A DNA stretch of 64,000 nt from Alligator mississippiensis (GCF_030867095.1 NC_081828.1:213410978-213474977), one strand, 5' to 3'; shown: positions 22,270 through 35,072, counted from the first letter of the stretch. The notes: generated from the letters alone by a model not told the origin. Numbers and translations are program-made.

Positions 22270-23975
22270 TGTAGGGAAAGACTGTCTTAATCTAGATTGT
22301 CCCTCATTTTGCAGCCTCGGGGCCATTGTTTCCCATCTCGCACCAGGCTGCATTGTCGTTCATTCTTCATCTGTTTCTCCTCTTCCATTCTCTCCTTTGT
22401 AGAAGAGCCGCGGCTCCATATGCTTGCGCACGCAGGGTTTGATTTTTACGGTATTCCTCAGCGGCTAAATGCTCCCTGCTCTCGGTTACCTCGCCCAGTG
22501 CTTTGCGTGCCAAGCAGTCGAGCCCTTAGCTCATCATCCCCAGCCTCATCCAAGAACGTCTTCGCTGTATCACAGTAAAATCCAGACCCGGTCAAAACCC
22601 AAAGCTAGTCAATAATGTGCTCGGTTTTTAACTACACCCCAAAAGTTGCTGACCTTGGAGGGCTTCCAGAAGCAACGATCTGTCCTACTTTAATGAGTAC
22701 CCCTTTGGCATTAAATCAAACTTATTGCTTGCTACTTTTAATGCGATTTCCAATCGTGGCATTTATAATTTACCTGCAGACACATCAATCAATTCCTAAA
22801 GCCTCCCAATTTGGAGCTTCACCTTCAGCCCAGGCATGATCTTTCTCAGACGGGCCCTGCATCTCTCCTCCCGCCCCTCCACTTCCCAACAGACCTGAAA
22901 ACTCCCTCGTCTTGCTGTGAAAAAGTTGTCTTTTCACGTCTTCCTGCTCCTGCATGCTCTGGGAGGGGAACAGGGATCTCGACCACAGACTTGCCCCTGT
23001 GCTTGGTAGTCGATGCCTGGAGCAGGTGAAGAAATTGGGGTCGCTGTAATGGGGTGGGCCTGCTCTATTACACTGGGGTAGGAAGTAGATACCGGGAAGG
23101 AGGGCAGAGCTACTTGCTGTGCAGAAGAGCAACGGGGCAGAGCCCTCCTATGGACAACAAGGGCTCTGTTGGACTTGCAGGTTTGAGTTTCTAGGGTGAT
23201 CAGCAGGACTAGGGAGACTGGTGGGGCCAGGGCTACCCGGTACCCTGATTTGATGAGAGAGAAGCCGGGGCCTGAGCCAAAGCACTCAGCCTGGCCCCGG
23301 GAGGCTGGAGGGGAAGGAGCACTGCCATGGTGAGGGGAGCCTGGCTATGGGCAAGCTGGAAGGCTCGAGAGAACAGGGCTGTGGGCAGGACGAGGCACGG
23401 TAGGCTGAGAGCTTATGTTGCAACTGGACGGCATGCACTTTTTATTGGAATTGATTCCAGAGGAACAGTTTGAGACGAGAAACTATGGGCCAAGGGTTAA
23501 TCAGCAATACCTGTAAGGCATGAGCATGGTTTAAGGGAAGGTTGGAGCCACACGGCACCTCAACATGGTCCCATGTTGCCAGTGCATTAATTGGCAGGGA
23601 CACGGTGAGCATCCGGGAGCCCGGGCAGCCTCCTGTTCTCCAGCGAATCGGTACCAGCGAGGCAGGCGAGAGCGGACAGAGGAGCGACAGGGAGTCCCGA
23701 GGGGAGCAGGCCCTAAACGGCTCCCCTTCATTGATATGGGGATGGAGCTGCTGCAGCCTTCTCTACACTAGAGCTTCCACCACAGGTGTGCTTAGATCTG
23801 GTTGAACCGATGGGGTGGGAAGTGCCTGTGAGCCTTTATAACAGGCCTTTGCTTTGCTCTGTAATCCCTTCAGTGGTGCATGCGCGTGCGGCCTCGCTGC
23901 AGGAAGCCTGAGTCTCCCCTGATGTGGCCGGGTCTAGTCTGACTCCTAATGCTGCTGTTGCCTGGGTGGAGGGAG
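22270..23975. other. Intron 1 stretch with an AT-rich block at 22680-22800
   Basis: The block around 22690-22800 has several TTTAAT and ATTTATAA motifs and no repeat signature. The remainder (22820-23970) is GC-rich unique sequence. No gene is seen. Confidence 0.35.
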
Positions 23976-23979
23976 GCTG

Positions 23980-24055
23980 CTCATGCTGCCGAATCCCAGC
24001 GTGTTTTCTGGCAAGTTACTTAATTTCTCCATGCCTCAGTTTCCCCAGGAGTTCC
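23980..24055 (+). repeat. MIR-type SINE fragment
   Basis: The order ggcaagttacttaatttctc then catgcctcagtttcccc is the MIR core in + orientation. Confidence 0.7.
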
Positions 24056-24164
24056 CCACGTGCCCTGTCCACCTCAGTGCGTAGCAGTGATGGCCTCCTA
24101 GGTGATGCACGTACGAAAGCTGAGACATCTTGTCGTGGATATTTGCAGGTAATCGTGATTATTG

Positions 24165-24385
24165 TAGTTTTAGCATCCCCTGTGCTAGGAGCTGCACGTG
24201 CTGCTTGTGAGATGCAGTCCCTACCTCAAAGGGCTGACCGTCTGAATAGACCCAAGTGCTGGAGAGCTTAGAGTTGGAGATGGAGCAAGTGACATGCCCA
24301 GGGCCAGCTAAGAAGTCTGTGGCACAGCTAGCAGAGAAACCCAGGCTTCTTGCATCCAGCTGCAGTGACTTAAGCACAAATCACC
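24165..24385 (-). repeat. Old CORE-type SINE
   Basis: From left to right: tgctaggagctgcacgtgct, gcagtccctacctcaaaggg, gcaagtgacatgcccagggc, gtctgtggcacagctagcag and aacccaggcttcttgcatcc. This is the full antisense order of a long MIR-like SINE. Confidence 0.65.
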
Positions 24386-25274
24386 CGACCTCTTTGGGGA
24401 GAAATGATTATCTTGGCCTGTGCATCACTCCTAAGCCATTAGCTGGCACAGCTTGGAGGGAAGGCAGCCCCATCTGTAGCAGAAACAGCCGGAATAAGAC
24501 CAGCCTGGCCTTTATAACTGCTGCAGTTGGGCCTATCTCCGAGTAAATGTCCCTTGGCATAAAAGAAAGGGCAGGAAGAGGTGGAAACGGCCTCAGTGTA
24601 GCTGGGGGAGGCCTGGCACGCTCCCACCTGCACTAGAGGATGTGTTTTGGGGAGGGGGCAGCGAGCGTGCTTGTGCATGTGTGTGGTCGTGGAGGAGGAT
24701 ACAGTTCGCTTCCCAGCAATAGAAACCACACTAATTAGCAGAGTTTCCACAGCTCTTCACACTGGTAACTGTTCAGGCCTGACAATGGCTTTCCCCGGGG
24801 AGGCGGGGGAGGGCGGGCTGGGCTGGAAGTGACCTTGAATGGCACAAGAATAACGTGAGGCACTGCCAGGGCTCGGCTGAAGCCAAGCTTTCAGCTGCCT
24901 TTGTGGCTTCGCTGCTCGTTCTCCGGGCCCGGCGGGGGGCGGGGAGGCCCTGAGCAGCAGAGATGAAGTCATTGCTCTTGGAGAGGGATGGTGAAAAGGG
25001 GCTTGGATGCTCCTTGTCTGCCAGACTCGAGGTCCTTCAATCCCTAGCAGGCCAGGGCTAAAGAGTAGGGAAGGTCATCGGAGCCGAAGTGACTTAGGAG
25101 CCTGCATCCTGCTTTCAGGAGCGATTCGGGCACCCAGGAGCCAAAGCCTGCAAGACGGGCTGCTCACAGACCTCGACCCATGCAACTTTTATGTATAACA
25201 TCTTCTGTTTTGATCTTCTGGACGTGGTCTGGAGCACGAATGGTCCTCTCCCTGCTTCCAGCAGTCATGGGCAG

Positions 25275-25365
25275 GAATCATCCCAGGTTTTCCGATAGGG
25301 GAAACTGAGGCATGGGCAGGTGTCGGGATTCCCCTGGGATTTCACAGCCTGGCTCCCCCTCCAAG
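25275..25365 (-). repeat. MIR-type SINE fragment
   Basis: The core is taggggaaactgaggcatgg in antisense orientation, with a further match at ttcacagcctggctccc. Confidence 0.55.
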
Positions 25366-25684
25366 GGGTGGTTGTCCTCTAGGGTCCTGATGGATCCTTC
25401 TTGTCTGACTTACTATTCATACCTAGTATCTTGTTGCGTCTTTGCTCTGTGCCTGGCCTCGGTTAGTGCTTTGCACCCTTAAAGCCCAGCCTCAGACCTC
25501 GAAGAGCCACTCTCTCACAGTGTCCGGCTTTGGGTATATCCTCCCTTTCATTTGGGTACCATCCTTCAGTGTAACAGCGCTTATACCACCTTTTTGATTT
25601 TTCTTGCTTAGCGGGCTTTGGGCTGGGGGTGGAGGGCAGGCAGGAGCTGCTGGGAGCAGAGGAAGCAGCCAGGGTAGGCACTGG

Positions 25685-25850
25685 GAACCTGCTGTTTTAA
25701 TCCCAACTCTGCCACTGGCTTGCTAAGCCATCCTGGGGGAGTCGCATGCCCCCAGGCCTCAGTTTCTCCATCCATCGAGACTGTGATACTGAGCTGCTTG
25801 GGTAAAGCACTTTGAGAAGCAGCCCTATGAGAGCTAGGGGATCTACGCAA
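25685..25850 (+). repeat. MIR-type SINE
   Basis: From left to right: atcccaactctgccactggc, gcatgcccccaggcctcagt, ttctccatccatcgagactg and gggtaaagcactttgagaag. This is the sense order of an amniote MIR/CORE SINE. Confidence 0.7.
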
Positions 25851-25859
25851 GCTGTGCAG

Positions 25860-28320
25860 ACCCGGTAAAGGGCAAAGACTGATTTTTCACGATATGCTTT
25901 ATACAACCCTCTGTTGGGGCCGCATGCTGTAACGCAGCTCGCTGCCGGTGAGAACAGAAAGCCTTGGACAGTGGGCGTGCAGGGTTTGACTCCCTGGGGT
26001 GTACCCCGTCCTGTGCAGATGCACCCAGAGACCACCTCTTCTGTACCGCTGAATCCAAACTGGCGATTGCAACGCCCTGTCTGCTCCGGTGTCTCAGCAG
26101 AACCGATTTTAACTTGGTTTCCTCGGGCCAGGCCCGGCCTTGACCTCTCCTGGCTGCGGTGGGGTGTGGGTGCAATCTGAAATGAGGGTGTGGAGGAGGC
26201 TCCCAACCCTGAGAGCAAGCGGGCTGCCCCTCGGTAGGGGCTTCCTTCCATTGTATGCTGCCGTGTCGCTGCCCTTCCTTCCCTACCCCTGCCCACCCCG
26301 GGATGCTCATTGTGCTAAGCATGGACAAAGCACGGGCAGGCGCTTTGGGGAGGCAGAATCAGGCCTCTGGTTCCTCCTGGTGACCGACCGTGCAGGGTCA
26401 GGGGAACCCACTGCTGCCTCGGTCTTCACCACCTCTTCCTTCAGGACCCCAGGACATCCATGTGGCTCAGGCGCAGAGCCCTGAGATCCCTTTGTAATCC
26501 CTGCAGATAATCCAGAATGGGTCCAGATGCACAGTTTTAAAGGACAAAACGAAGCATTTGTTTTTTAGGGCCACCACATTTCTTTTTAGGGAACTGTGTT
26601 TCTCTCTCCGTAGACACCAGTCTATGCATGAGGGCTGTCTGTAGGCATTTGCCTGAGGGGGAGCTGAAGCCAAGTGGCAGCACATGCTCGAATGGGAATA
26701 CCCTTGCTCAAGGTTGCTGTGAAGGAGGAATCTCAGCTGGAGGGACAACCACGGTGGAAGGAAACAGGGCTGGCTGTTCAGTGGGGGCACAGAAAGCCTG
26801 TAGGAGATCCCATTTGGAGATCCCAGTTCAGCAGGGGCTCAGAAAGCCCATTGGAGATCTCCCTTTCATCATCCATGTAAGCGTTGTTGCCATCTCGCTA
26901 CGGTCAGCTTTTCGGCTTCCTTTGTGCTAGTGATCAGGCATGTGGGCATCGGGTGGCACTTCTCGCTCTGAGCAGAGCCAAGGCTTGGAGAGTGGGGGAT
27001 GCATGGCCATGAATGCAGGGTGGCTTGAGACACCTGTCTTATTAGCAGGAAGGAAAATGCATGCTTTGGTTTGGTGTAATCGTGCAGACAGGATGATGCA
27101 AGCCCTGATGGGGCAAGGAGTCCCGGACTTGGCTCGGAGCACAGGTCTCCATCCAGGCACTTCACCTCGCCTCGATTGTCTTCCCACCTGCTGAGTGGGT
27201 TCAATCAGACCCGTATTCCTCGCAGAGGAGTGCAGGTATAACTCTTGGGACACGGGGCAAAATGCTGGCAAGGTGGGAAATTGCTTCCTGGGACCAAAAA
27301 GATGTCACTGAAACCAAGTGCTGAGACCTTGGAGTGAGCCTGTCTGCCAGCTGTGCCAGGGGCTGGCCTTGCTGCCGTGACAGTGCTGTTGATGTCCTGC
27401 TTGAATGGGACCAGTTTTGTTTCCGTGGCCGGTTCAAGCCTGAAAGTTTGGGTGGGAGATGATCTAGACTTGCTGCCTGGGATTATCCCTTAGGGTGGGC
27501 TGCTTTATTGGTCCCAGCTGGACTGCGTGCCTCGAGCCTCCTGCGTCCTCGGTTTTGTGAGTCACGCTTCCTGGCTTCAGTATATATTGGAATAAACAAC
27601 GAAAAGCGCCTGGCCTGCCATGGGTTTAGGTGATCTCAGGCCTAGATAATCCTTCTCTGCGGGATTTCCAGGGTGGAGGTTGCCTGCCTTTCCCCTCCCT
27701 TTCTCCATCGGGCCTTTTTCAGCCCTCCCTCCTCTCTCTCATGTAATCAGATTATTCCTCCCTGACCTGCTGCAGCTAAATTCAACTGTAACCTCCACAT
27801 CGCTCCCTCCTGACTCTTTTCTAAAGGCAGGCTAGCACTGTAATGGCTGGGCCATCTCGGCTCCCCCCGCTCTGTCTTCATGGTCACTGAGGTTACGGAT
27901 GCAAAGCTCTGGAGGAGGTGGGAAGGGACCTCTGTGCTCTGGCGTGCCTGGTTTTTCTTGGTCATACTGAAAAAGCTGAAGCCAGAAGCTGCTTTATGTA
28001 TATTTTCATCGTTCCCAGGGCATCACAAGCATCCTCGCTGCAAGGGCAGGCTCCATGTAAATCAGCTATAGTCTCCCCTTGGGCTTCCAGCCCGTGCGTC
28101 GGTCTTAGCTTGTGTCTTTTGTGTTTCATGATTACTCTGATCCTTGAAAGACTTAAAAAAAAATAAATAAATAAATTAAAGTGCTTTGCAGTACTTAATA
28201 AGGTCTCAGAGGTCATTGAAGACCTAGTGATTTCAGATCCTCTCCTGTGCCTTGTTTGCTGGAGTATCCAGAGCCAGCCCTGTGGCTTGGAGGGATCTAA
28301 CGTGAGAATATGCCTGGTGG
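25860..28320. other. Intron 1 stretch, no gene
   Basis: A short direct duplication is visible at 26778-26868, where a 'caggggcacagaaagcc...ggagatc' unit occurs twice. An A/T-rich simple stretch lies at 28151-28180. Nothing else is recognised. Confidence 0.4.
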
Positions 28321-28324
28321 AAGA

Positions 28325-28455
28325 GTGTGATGCCTAGTGGGTAGGGCCGTAGACTGGGAGTCGGATGTGGGTCCTGACTTTGTCACCGAGCTGCTGCAAG
28401 ACGGGGTGAGTTGCTTAGCTTCTCTGTGCTTCTGCTTCCCCTTCTCTCCTTTTGC
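28325..28455 (+). repeat. MIR-type SINE
   Basis: The order tgcctagtgggtagggccgt, agactgggagtcggatgtgg, gtgagttgcttagcttctct then gtgcttctgcttccccttc follows the MIR consensus from its 5' end through its core. Confidence 0.7.
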
Positions 28456-28459
28456 ATGT

Positions 28460-29640
28460 TCATATTCAGGCCAGAGGCTCTGAGTATTTAGACGAGACTT
28501 AGTGGGATTTTGGTTTGAGTTGGAGACACTCGAACATTCATTCCTATAATGTCTTCTGTCTCGGTTCGGGGATTACCACCCCCTCTCCTCTCCGCTATCA
28601 GTCCTCGTGCCTTAGTTTCTCCAAGGCAGCACTCCTTCTGACCCGGGCCCTGGACTGCAGCACTGTCTGGATCCACCACGCTTCGCTAGCAAGTCGAACG
28701 GTTTGGGCTGTGCTGCTTCCCTTCAGCAGGCTCTGCCTGACGGTGGGTACCATGACCAAGCAGCCTCTTGAAACCAAAGCATTGCTCACTTTGCAGTAGG
28801 AAAGAGCATTTGGAGGAAAACAGAAAGAGCACAAAGCAGTAGACCATCAAATTTGCCATCCCCAGCTGGTAGCATCGATGCCCCCATCTCCTTCGTGTGC
28901 CCCGCGGGGCCTGCATGTAACCTGGTCCTCCTGAACAGCTCCCCCATCTTGAGAGCATGCTCCCAGGTCACTGCTGTGACCCGTCGGGTTCCCCAGCTCG
29001 ACCCTGCTCCTCTAAGCCCATTTTCTGCAAACTGACTGGAGCCAGGAGGTGCAGTCCTCCAAAAACGTGAGGGTTTGAGCATCGCCTCTTTATGACCCCT
29101 AAGGGTTTTACTGTGGGGGCAGCTTCTTTTGAGCCATTGCTTCCCTTCCTGCTCATTTTCCCTGGTGAGCCCCTGATTAACCTGAAAGACCCATAAACAT
29201 TGCAGCCTCCAAGTCGACTTAACCGGAGTGAGAGAGTATTAACAAGCTGCTCCTCATCCATCACATCCCTCTCCAAGGAAGTTGGAGGCATTTCCCACGC
29301 TGCTGTCGAATGGCCGGTGCTTCTCATCACCCCTTGGCTGATGTCAGAAACCAACATTAAGCTGCATAAGAAGTAGCCGGGAACACGGCGACAGCCGGAT
29401 AATGTACGTCCATAAATTCGCGGCATGCCCTCGCCGGGATTATTATAAAGCGCCGGTTTTTCCATCTCCCTCGAAAGAGGGTTCATAGGCAAGGGGTGAG
29501 TGTGGAAAACATCTTTGAAAGCAGTGTGACATCTTGGGGAAGGAGACCCGCACCTGGGAAATGGTAATGAATGGTTTGTGGGAGTTGATCCAGGCACCGC
29601 TGCTCTCAAGAACAAGGTGACCTTTTTATGACAGATCTCA
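28460..29640. other. Intron 1 stretch; 29170-29500 a possible noncoding element
   Basis: Bases 29170-29500 are unique with mixed AT/CpG motifs (ggataatgtacgtccataaa, ggattattataaagcgcc) and no repeat signature. This composition is compatible with a conserved element but does not prove one. Confidence 0.3.
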
Positions 29641-29644
29641 AGCA

Positions 29645-29872
29645 GCTAGAAGGGGTCCGCGCCTACACTGCGCAGTTATTAATGCGTAGTCATTTAGTAC
29701 TTGCATAACCGAGTACTACATGCGCAGTAACCGGTGTGACCGCAGTAGTGTCCCCGCACGGCTTCCAGGTGATGCCGACTGCGCGGTAGCGTCCCGTCAC
29801 GGTTCGTGCCCTGCAGCGCTACTGCACGGTACTACCGAGCTACTGTGCAGTGAGTGTCTCCTATAGACGTGG
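29645..29872. repeat. CpG-containing palindromic repeat, probable MITE
   Basis: The block is dense in variants of actgcgcagta (ctgcgcagttattaatgcgt; atgcgcagtaaccgg; actgcgcggtagcg; ctactgcacggtactac; ctactgtgcagtgag) in both orientations. The left end ctacactgcgcagt and the right end (on the other strand, agacactcactgcacagta) form an imperfect inverted pair. No coding capacity. Confidence 0.45.
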
Positions 29873-30254
29873 CCAGGATGCCCTTTTCTATGCAGCTTGC
29901 AACCATCCTCTACTTGCCTGAGATCAGGTTTTTTTGAAAGGACGTGTCCATTTTGCTTGCAGGTGTCAAACCAAGGGAAAGAAATTGTGAGAGGAAATGG
30001 TACATCTTGCATGGGGCATTTGTAGGGTTGGAAGGGATCGTCAGGGACACCGTTCCTATCCAGTACCTGTCCAACCTCTTCGAAGGTTATAGCAGTAAGT
30101 GCTGGAGCTGCTGCAAACTTTTCAACCCTTGTGGGGTGGGGGTAGCCGTTTTGTCAAAACTGGAAGATTTCAACAATATTCCTCCATTTTAATGAGGCTT
30201 TTTCGTGAGGCTTCTTGCAGTATTTCATTTCGAACAATATCAGATGCAACCAGG

Positions 30255-30322
30255 ATTTTTGGGGGTGATACCTTTTACTGGACCAATTGCACGTTTGGGA
30301 TGTAGACCAGCTTTTGGGTACC
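30255..30322 (-). repeat. Dispersed repeat end, same family as 8528 and 59335
   Basis: The order gtgataccttttactggacc then gaccagcttttgggtacc is the antisense of the taataaaag repeat end. It is a short and diverged copy. Confidence 0.4.
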
Positions 30323-30329
30323 ATGGCGC

Positions 30330-31580
30330 CGCGCCCTTCCTTGGATCTCGCCGAGAGCCATTCTAGACCATTGTGGTTACAGCATCACTTCAGCAGTACC
30401 AAACCCGGGGAGATGGCATCCATTTCATGTAATAGCATCAGTTCTTCACCATTTTTTTTAGGTTCAAATAAAACACTGAATTGCCATTTGGGAATTTTTG
30501 CGAGGTGGGAAAATTTGGCTTTTTGTTCTGGCTTAGAAAGAAATTTTTTCAGGAGTTGCTGGAACTTTTCATGGGATGGAAATTGGGCTTCCCCACCAGC
30601 TCCAGGAACAACTGTCATCCGTGTCGACAGTGGAAGTGAAGAGCAGTCCGGTCTCGTGCTTTCTGCTGGGTGGAAGCTGTAACCGCACTCCTTTTGCTGG
30701 CAGAGGTATATTTTAAAGTTGTTGCTGGTTGTTCCTTTTTGTACTTGGTGACTTTGAAGGTCCACCCAGCTGTTTCATTTCCATACCAGGTCTCCTGCAG
30801 GCCCTCCCGTTGCAGGCGACAGGGAAGGTCGTACCGTATTTTAATGCGAAAGGTGATCTTTTTCCACTCGCCAGGCAGTGATGTCTGCGATGGTCCATTA
30901 ACTCAGTGTCAAGTGGTATTAACGATCTTAAATGCTACGGTGATGAGTGTAATAGGCATGGCTATAAATAAATAAATATGCAAGTCTTCGAGAGGCAAAC
31001 TAATGTCAGAGTTGGTCTTTAATAGAGTTGCTGGAACTGTGTGCATATAGGATGGGGTTTTTTTTTTCTTTTAGGCTGGCCTGTGATTGCTTGAACTCTG
31101 CTCCCATTGGGTTTGGTAGGAGTTGACCTGTATTGGAGCAGGCTCCTGCCAGTTTTGAAGGGCTCTGAAACTCTGGCTCGTAAGGGCAAAGCTGTACTTT
31201 CTCTCTGCAAGGTGGTTTGCAAATTCTCGTACTTGCTGTGAGGCACCTATGCATGGCTGTAGGACTGGTGGGGAAAGTGAGGCACGGGCAAAGAGACTGA
31301 TATGGTTGTGGGTGGATTGGGAGCTGGTGTTAGAGCCGGGATGATGATGGGGGAAGTCCTGGCTCCCAGTACAATGCTCAGATCCTGTCTGAAGCTCTGC
31401 TCATGTAGTTGGAGGTATCCCTTGCTAACCTGGCTTCTCTCCCTGGCTGCCAGCCCGGTCCCCTCTAGGTTGTGCTCTCCCTGCACATTTGATCTATCAG
31501 CAAAGAAGGGGGAAGCCTGGACCTGGGGCAGGTTCTGGCCAGTAAACCCTTGCAGAGCTTCGGGATGCTCTTTGCCCTCT
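30330..31580. other. Intron 1 stretch, no gene
   Basis: Bases 30430-30590 are rich in tttt/aaaattt words and could be an old repeat, but no family is recognised. Nothing else is assigned. Confidence 0.3.
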
Positions 31581-31584
31581 TTAA

Positions 31585-31665
31585 GCATCTTTTGGGGGTT
31601 GAACTAGATGACCTCCCGAGGTCCCTTCCAACTTGACTTTTCTAGGATCATAATTTTGTATGATT
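31585..31665 (+). mobile_element. CR1 LINE 3' terminus
   Basis: The text gggggttgaactagatgacc followed by tcccgaggtcccttccaact is a textbook CR1 3' end, strongly 5'-truncated. Confidence 0.75.
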
Positions 31666-31869
31666 CCCCTCTCCAGGCTCTCTCTCATCCACCCCTGCTG
31701 TCAACACGGGCCCATTCCTGGCAGTCACTTAGTCCCATGCTCTGATGGGACTAAACTGATCGACCACTTCCGCTCCCTCGGGGCCAAACCGGCCATGGTC
31801 TGGTAAAACCTGCCTCTTCGACGGTGCTTTGTAGCGGCATCCCTCCAAGCACGGTACAGAGGCTGTCGG

Positions 31870-31990
31870 CATCATTGACTCTCCCTTGCAGAGGCACTGA
31901 TTTGTTTAAAGCCACCCGGCCGGCCAGTGGTGGAGCTGAGTCAAGTCCAGGTCTCCATGAAGAGGCATTGCCCTACTAGATCACTCCTTT
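31870..31990 (-). repeat. MIR-type SINE fragment
   Basis: Antisense MIR order: tttgtttaaagccacccggc, cagtggtggagctgagtcaa and gtccaggtctccatg. Confidence 0.5.
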
Positions 31991-31999
31991 TCCTCATGC

Positions 32000-33680
32000 T
32001 CGGTGCAAACTGTCCCATTGCTCTTAGGCTTTTCTCCTCCCTGAACCATGCACAGCAGTAGGTTTCCTTATATGTGGAAGAGAGGGAAGCGGGGAGGGGA
32101 GGAAAAAAAACTAGGGCAGCAGAAATGCGAGTCGGGGCTGCGCTCAGCAGCCTGGTGACAGGGTCATGGGGAGGTTGTGGCCTCAGCTCACCCCGTCTCC
32201 AGCTCGGGGAAAACCGTATTGGACTTTCCACCCTGCAGTTTCGACGCATCTCTCTCCTGTACTATCACCAGCCCTTAAATAACCATGCGCAGCCAACCAG
32301 CCCTTCTTCCCAGTCCTGGGAGCCTTGTGCAAGGTTGCAGGTCATCTTCCTCCAGATGTTGCCCAAGGTGGTACCCAGCTCCTAGGGTGCAGGGGCACGG
32401 GACCTTCCTGTCTGTGTAAGAAGCCTCTTTCTTACACAGGCAGCTGCTGCGCAGGTTTCTGCTGATCAAAGAGCTTCAGTCTCCTTCCCTGGGCTGGGTC
32501 AAAGTCTCCTCCCAGTCCTAGGAACTGCTGCTTTTCCAGGTACAACGAGCTAGGAATACCCTGCGTCTTCCTGTTAGGTGGGGAGGGAGGGAAGAGTCTG
32601 CAGTGGTTTGAAACAGGTGGAGAGAGGTGGATTGGAAATGCTTTGCAAGTCGGAAGCTAGATCCGGTACCTGGAAATCAACCCCTGCCATGTGTTGTTGC
32701 AGCTGAGCTCAGTTAAAATCCTGTGGACTGGGCTGTAAGTGGACTGTCGCCTCCGCGGGAAGAGGGAAGGGACAGAGGATCGCAACCCAGGTGCAAGCCC
32801 GGGCCTTTGCAGAGAGCTGTAGTTTCTTTAGTTTGCCCTGTGTGACTAACAGCCACTGTAATAACAGCAGTGCTGTGTGTACTCTGGTGGTGTTTGCTGT
32901 GTGCATACGTTGAGCAACTTCAGTAGCAGGTTGATCAGGAAATGCGGGCAGGCGGCAGCTAAAAGAGCACCGTCTCAGCCCTTCCAGACAACAGGAGGGC
33001 AGTTAAAAGAGGGGTGTTTCTTGGCTTGCCCATGAGGAAATACAAGCATCCTTGACTTTTGGCTTGGATCCATGACCCGAGGAGCTCATCAGATGGGTTT
33101 TTCATTGTCCAAATTGGTTTTCATGGGATCAGGTGTTTGTGCACTGAGAGCAGAGGCTTTTGGCTGCATAGAAGTGACCCAGGAAGCCAGGGACGCTGAT
33201 GCACAGATAGGGAGGGTCTCGGGTAATAGAGGCCTGCCTGTGCCTGTAGTAAGTGAGGCCTTTCATATGCCTTTATTTCTGTGGGCATTTTCTGTGGTGT
33301 GTGGCTGTGCTGCTTTTGTTAAGGGGACACAATGCTTGGGTTGGCGAAGCTGTTGGATGTCAGTAGATTTGCCTCTGGTCATGAGCTCCTGAAGGAAAGG
33401 CCAACCAGCATGCAAACGGAGTCGGACCTGTCGGCGCAGGAAGCTATAGCTCAGGATATGGTCTAAAAATGGGGAAAACAGGATGATTTTTCACTTCAGG
33501 GAGGTCGAGGCAGGAGGCCTCCTAGTGCTGATCCAAGCAGAGAACGGGCGAGGGGTTCAGCAGCCTGGACGTCGGCTTGCATGGAGGACGGTGGTTTGGC
33601 TGGCTGTCTCCTGACCCTGCTAAAGCTACGCCGATGGTCAGAGGAGGATCAGCGGGGTCTCTTGTCTTAGCTGTCATCTA
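32000..33680. other. Intron 1 stretch, nothing recognised
   Basis: Unique sequence without splice-bounded frames, transposon ends or tandem repeats that I can identify. Confidence 0.4.
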
Positions 33681-33684
33681 TTTT

Positions 33685-33845
33685 TGCTCACCCTTATCTT
33701 GCACAGACCTCTCAGCCATCTCTGTTTTACAGATGGAGGTGGGAAACTGAGGCACGGAGCAGTGAGGGGACCTGCCTGAGGTCATGTGGAGGGGGAACCC
33801 AGGTCACTAGCCCACAGCACTTGCCACCAGGCCATGCTGCCTAAT
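33685..33845 (-). repeat. MIR-type SINE
   Basis: The order tttacagatggaggtgggaa, actgaggcacggagcagtga, ggtcatgtggagggggaacc and caggtcactagcccacagca is a clear antisense MIR. Confidence 0.8.
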
Positions 33846-34989
33846 GTGATCCAAGAAGTCCCCTGGCCTCCAGTGCTTCCCACCTCCACCCAGTGTCTTC
33901 TCTTCCCTCTCTCCAGCTGTCTGAGCAGATTGCCTTTGGCCTTTAAGATCCTCTTTCCCTCTTAGCGGGTTTCCTCAGCAAAGACAACTCTTGAAAGGGA
34001 TGTCTGTATAAACCAGGATCCTGCCAGCTCCTTTCCAGTGTATCCTAGTTACGTGCCTTGGTGCTTTCTGCCTTCCCTCAGAGGCAGTAGGAGACACGCT
34101 GGGCATGCACTGCATGCTTTCTCTTTCCTCCTGGGATCAGCCTGGGCAGTGGGGAAGGATGCTATGTCCTCTTATCAAACTGATTCCTGCTGAAGGAGAG
34201 GCAGAGCAGGGGAGGAAGAAGAGGCGCAGGGTGAACCTGGGACAGGGAGATGAGAGCTGGATTCCCACCTCCATCAAGTACCTGCCAGGCAGTGTTTAGA
34301 CAGGTCTCTGGATGCTCTGGCTGCAATACAGCCGCGGCAGGAGCTGCTGCCAGCAGTGTAGCCACCACAGCAGGCTCTTGGGGCCCTTGCAAAGTGCTCC
34401 AGGAGGGCAGATACAGTAAGGGCTTGCCTCCATGGGAAGAGAGTGCTTTTCCAGAGGCACCCCCCACGTATGGACACTCCTATTGCAGGACAACTGCCCT
34501 TTCAGTTCACTCCTTATCTTTTACCTGGAACGATTTGAGATGAGTCCGTATTAATACAACTTGCTGCATCTCCTACCCTTTGTCGCCCGGTCTCTTGGCT
34601 CCCAGCCACCCCACGCGTGCATGCAGACCCTCCTGCCCCTGCGGTCCTCTGTAGTAGCCTGTCTTGCACCCCTGTTCCTGGACAGCAAATGAGGCAGATG
34701 CATGCCAGACTGGAGCAGAGGGCTCTTGAGCCAGTGATCATCAAACAGGTGCCGCAAAGTCCTCTTCTCCAACCACCCCTTACGTTCTCGTCTCTGCTCT
34801 GCTCTCTTCCATGACTTCAGTTCTTTACAGCCTTTGATGAAGCATCAGGGCAGTCTGGTGCCATCCTCCCCCATCCATTTATGGACCATCATTCCTTAGC
34901 GTTCCAGGAAGTCCCACAAAAATCAGAGCCAAGGGGAGGTTTAGTCCCTTTTTGAGGAGCTGGTCTGTGTAAATCTTTCCCCAGCAGCT

Positions 34990-35072
34990 GCAGAGACTTT
35001 GACTAATCGTTCAGAAAGACCCAAGTTCAAATCCTGCGGTGGGTTCATGTGAGACTAGTTACTAGCTGCAAG
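34990..35072 (+). repeat. MIR-type SINE, 5' part
   Basis: The order agacccaagttcaaatcctg then agttactagctgcaagg corresponds to the tRNA-derived part of MIR with a B-box-like gttcaaatcc. It lacks the rest of a tRNA, so it is not a tRNA gene. Confidence 0.45.

Noticed and set aside
24905-24960. Short GC-rich stretch (ggcggggggcggggaggcc) as a second promoter
   Set aside because: It is only about 50 bases long, without CpG density over a promoter-sized span and with no exon following it.
34990-35072. B-box-like gttcaaatcc suggesting a tRNA gene
   Set aside because: No acceptor stem, no A box at the right distance and no anticodon arm; the surrounding order fits the tRNA-derived part of a MIR SINE.
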